Assembly: GCA_009837685.1 (NCBI GenBank)
Contig: VXTA01000132.1
Span: forward strand, 1-8,566
Direction: 5' to 3'
Length of the DNA stretch: 8,566 nt
Source: Chloroflexota bacterium
Lineage (GTDB): Bacteria; Chloroflexota; Dehalococcoidia; Lucifugimonadales; Lucifugimonadaceae
This document shows, in pieces, positions 6,832 to 8,566 of the stretch (positions are counted from its first letter, which is position 1; each line of letters starts with the position of its first letter). The notes beneath the pieces are model-generated. The model made no database searches and was not told where the DNA came from. It was given only the letters and a program-made list of their open reading frames with translations. The position numbers were made by a program, and so were the translations under genes.

Positions 6832-8046
6832 CTAATCCGACACGTTACGACGCCTCAACGTCACAATTGCTTGAGCCGCGATGCCCTCGCCTTGCCCGAT
6901 GGCGCCGACTTCATCAGTCGATGTCACTTTGACGTTTACTCGATCGGTCTCGGTATCTATCGCATCCGCGATATTCGCTTCGAAATCGGGAACATATGCC
7001 GCCAACCTTGGGCGCTGAGCGATGATCGTCGCATCGAGATGGTCAATGCACCATCCCAACGCTCTAGCCTCTAACGTTGCATCTCGGATAAATGTCGAAC
7101 TGTCTGCGCCGGCGTATTTGGGATCAGTAGATGGGAATCTCCCACCGAGGTCGCCAAGACCTGCTGCACCGAGGACCGCACTTGCGACCGCATGCAACAA
7201 GACATCGCCGTCAGAGTGACCCTGCAACCGCATATCAAACTCGATCTCGCATCCGCCTAGTTTGAGGGGGCCGCCTTCAACCAGTTTGTGTCCGTCGAAT
7301 CCGCTTCCCGAACGATATGTCCATTCACTTCCATTTCCGGCAGCTATCGCTCGTGCGATGGCGACGTCCGATGGAGTCGTTATTTTGATGTTTTCGTAAG
7401 CCCCTTCAAACGTAGCGACCAATCCACCCGCTACTTCCACCATCGATGCGTCATCGGTAACGTATGCCTCAACAGTTTGATGCGCCGCGCGAAGGATCTC
7501 AGCCCGGAAAACTTGAGGTGTTTGCACCGAGAACATCACTTCTCGGTCAGGAGTGTCAACCACGATTCCGTGCTCAACGCGCTTGATTGTGTCTTTGAGC
7601 CGAACAACAGGTATCGCCGCACCGACGTGACGGGCTGCAGCAAGACCTCGCTTGAGCATGTCTTCATTTACGAAGGGACGTGCAGCGTCGTGAACTGCGA
7701 TGAATTCAGAAGCGATCTGTGCCCGGTCCAGTTCCTCAATGCCATTTCGCACCGAATCTTGTCGTCGAACGCCGCCGGAAACGACTCGGATAGGCGTAGA
7801 GAAATCGCCGTTAGTGATGCTCTCGCTGATGTCAGCTACTTTGGTTTGATGCGTCACCACAACCGCTCCGCTTACTAATGGACTTCGGTCAACAACTTCC
7901 AGCGAATGCCACAAGACAGATCGACCGCCTATATCCAACGCAAGCTTGTCTAGACCTTCCATGCGCGTTGATTGCCCAGCCGCAACGATGATTACCGATA
8001 GTTCGGCGTTTTGAGCGTTCGAGCGTTGCGCTGGGGCGTCCGTCAT
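6832..8046 (-). CDS. ispDF: Bifunctional IspDF: MEP cytidylyltransferase / MECDP synthase
   Basis: This fusion carries two non-consecutive enzymes of the MEP isoprenoid pathway. IspD joins CTP to methylerythritol 4-phosphate; IspF cyclises the later diphosphocytidyl product to the 2,4-cyclodiphosphate with release of CMP. Positions below count from the TTG at 8061; subtract 5 for the ATG at 8046 that I prefer. The IspD half (about 21-240) shows VIIVAAGQSTRM, the catalytic Lys39 in GLDKL, GGVRRQDSV, VHDAARPFV (123-131), SVQTPQVF, DDASMVE and ENIKITTPSD (Lys226). A short linker leads to IspF (about 247-402) with metal ligands Asp256 and His258 in GFDGHKL and His282 in LQGHSDGDVLLHA, then LGDLGGRFPSTDP and HLDATIIAQRP. 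Near its end the usual GF-x-GR reads GAIGQ (386-390), followed by the normal GEGIAAQA. Either start lacks a ribosome site. The gene lies between the VTT gene and cysS, likely co-transcribed. Confidence 0.95.
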   Translation of the reverse strand: MTDAPAQRSNAQNAELSVIIVAAGQSTRMEGLDKLALDIGGRSVLWHSLEVVDRSPLVSGAVVVTHQTKVADISESITNGDFSTPIRVVSGGVRRQDSVRNGIEELDRAQIASEFIAVHDAARPFVNEDMLKRGLAAARHVGAAIPVVRLKDTIKRVEHGIVVDTPDREVMFSVQTPQVFRAEILRAAHQTVEAYVTDDASMVEVAGGLVATFEGAYENIKITTPSDVAIARAIAAGNGSEWTYRSGSGFDGHKLVEGGPLKLGGCEIEFDMRLQGHSDGDVLLHAVASAVLGAAGLGDLGGRFPSTDPKYAGADSSTFIRDATLEARALGWCIDHLDATIIAQRPRLAAYVPDFEANIADAIDTETDRVNVKVTSTDEVGAIGQGEGIAAQAIVTLRRRNVSD

Positions 8047-8117
8047 GAGGTCATTCGGCAAGGCTTAACTGGTTGCAGCCAGTGGCTGGGATTCAAACCC
8101 GTTTGCGCAGAACCCGA
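8047..8117 (-). other. VTT gene-ispDF spacer with a 13-base palindrome (8076-8088)
   Basis: This spacer of about 70 bp (56 bp if ispDF starts at TTG 8061) contains CAGCCA-G-TGGCTG at 8076-8088, a perfect palindrome around one base. Next to it lies GGGATTCAAACCC (8088-8100), an imperfect palindrome. As RNA the first would fold as a 4-bp stem with a 5-nt loop. A role as an operator for ispDF-cysS is possible but unsupported. No T-run follows on the minus strand, so I do not call a terminator. Confidence 0.3.
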
Positions 8118-8566
8118 TTATCCAAAGGGCAGATTGAATTCGTAAATGGTTCTGAGCCACTCAATGCCCTGTCGACAAGCGTACGCCATGAGTATGAGAC
8201 GGATCGTTTTGCCTGCGAAAACGTAAATCATGAACTTCCGGAAGGGATAGTTCAAAGCCCCTGCCGCGATTCCTGCGAGATCGAAGAACGGAGTCGGAAT
8301 CACCGACACCAAGAAAAGCGTCACCGAACCATGGCGTTCCATCAGATCGTGGATGCGTGGATACCATCGCAGTCTCATCGCCGCGTCGTGACCGGCGAGT
8401 CCAACTAGGTATGCAGTCGTTTCCCCTAGAGTCGCGCCGGCTGCACCGACGACGCCGATAAAGACCGGACTAAGTCCAAGCGAAGGTTCTGCTGCGACAC
8501 ACGCCGCCAAAACCCCAGGAACTGGCAAGATTATCGTGGCGGCACCGACGAGGTTCAAGTAGAACG
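8118..8566 (-). CDS. VTT-domain (DedA/SNARE-associated) membrane protein, N-terminus cut by window edge
   Basis: The frame is open to the right edge and codes 149 residues plus a partial codon; the true start lies outside. A TTG at 8558 is in frame, but the preceding codons (Phe-Tyr) suggest it is an internal leucine. The sequence is strongly hydrophobic, with segments LVGAATIILPVPGVLAACVA, VFIGVVGAAGATLGETTAYL, LFLVSVIPTPFFDLAGIAAG and FMIYVFAGKTIRLILMAYA. The VTT family hallmarks are visible: the P-x-PG turn, the G-x-x-x-GE-x-x-x-Y motif, and the re-entrant loop with P-x-P-x-x-D-x-x-G-x-x-AGA followed by FAGKTIR. Members sit in the cytoplasmic membrane; DedA relatives are linked to lipid carrier or phospholipid scrambling and proton-motive-force upkeep, but the substrate here cannot be read. 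It is the first visible gene of the minus-strand group with ispDF and cysS. A link to polyprenyl lipid metabolism through ispDF is speculation. Confidence 0.8.
   Translation of the reverse strand, partial: FYLNLVGAATIILPVPGVLAACVAAEPSLGLSPVFIGVVGAAGATLGETTAYLVGLAGHDAAMRLRWYPRIHDLMERHGSVTLFLVSVIPTPFFDLAGIAAGALNYPFRKFMIYVFAGKTIRLILMAYACRQGIEWLRTIYEFNLPFG

Noticed and set aside
7288..7878. Open frame of 196 codons on the plus strand antisense to ispDF
   Set aside because: The ispDF frame is fully conserved in motif order here; the antisense frame is a Cys/Arg/Ser-rich shadow without domain features.
8083..8105. Possible tRNA T-arm (GGGATTCAAACCC resembles GGTTCGAATCC)
   Set aside because: On both strands the loop deviates from TTCRANYC or the stem is only 3 bp, and no acceptor, D or anticodon arm can be drawn around it.
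1..8566. Mobile element, defence system, toxin-antitoxin, CRISPR or other accessory island
   Set aside because: Every frame of substance is a recognisable housekeeping gene, no transposase or integrase motif appears, and no array of spaced direct repeats is visible.

Overview
The window is ordinary housekeeping DNA of about 50% G+C from a free-living-type bacterium. It is densely packed and carries no insertion sequence, phage gene, tRNA, rRNA or CRISPR array that I can see. Nine genes sit in three blocks. The SecG and VTT protein sequences, an IspD-IspF fusion followed directly by cysS, and the TTG starts with little Shine-Dalgarno signal together recall uncultured Chloroflexota (Dehalococcoidia or SAR202-like). 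That placement is inference from memory of family sequences, not a search, and I hold it at about 40%.

Block 1 (1-2611, minus strand) is the SUF iron-sulfur cluster assembly set, transcribed sufB, sufC, sufD. SufB is the scaffold, SufC its ATPase, and SufD (N-terminus only, cut by the window edge) the partner subunit. sufC and sufD are nearly contiguous. sufB and sufC are separated by 160 bp of apparently non-coding DNA that holds an imperfect hairpin. A 283-bp divergent intergenic region (2612-2894) separates this block from block 2 and holds a candidate extended -10 promoter for suf.

Block 2 (2895-5408, plus strand) is pcm (protein-L-isoaspartate methyltransferase), gatB (amidotransferase subunit B for Gln/Asn-tRNA formation) and secG (SecYEG translocon subunit). 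These are protein repair, translation and secretion functions without an obvious shared pathway. gatA and gatC are not in the window. A small inverted repeat lies directly in front of secG.

Block 3 (5427-8566, minus strand, convergent with secG across 18 bp) is a VTT/DedA-like membrane protein (cut by the right edge), a fused ispDF for two steps of the MEP isoprenoid pathway, and cysS (cysteinyl-tRNA synthetase). Short gaps suggest co-transcription.

I found no credible undescribed system. The points most worth a second look are small: the altered SAM-site motif in Pcm, the fused IspDF with a changed IspF C-terminal motif, the forced TTG starts, and the sufB-sufC spacer.
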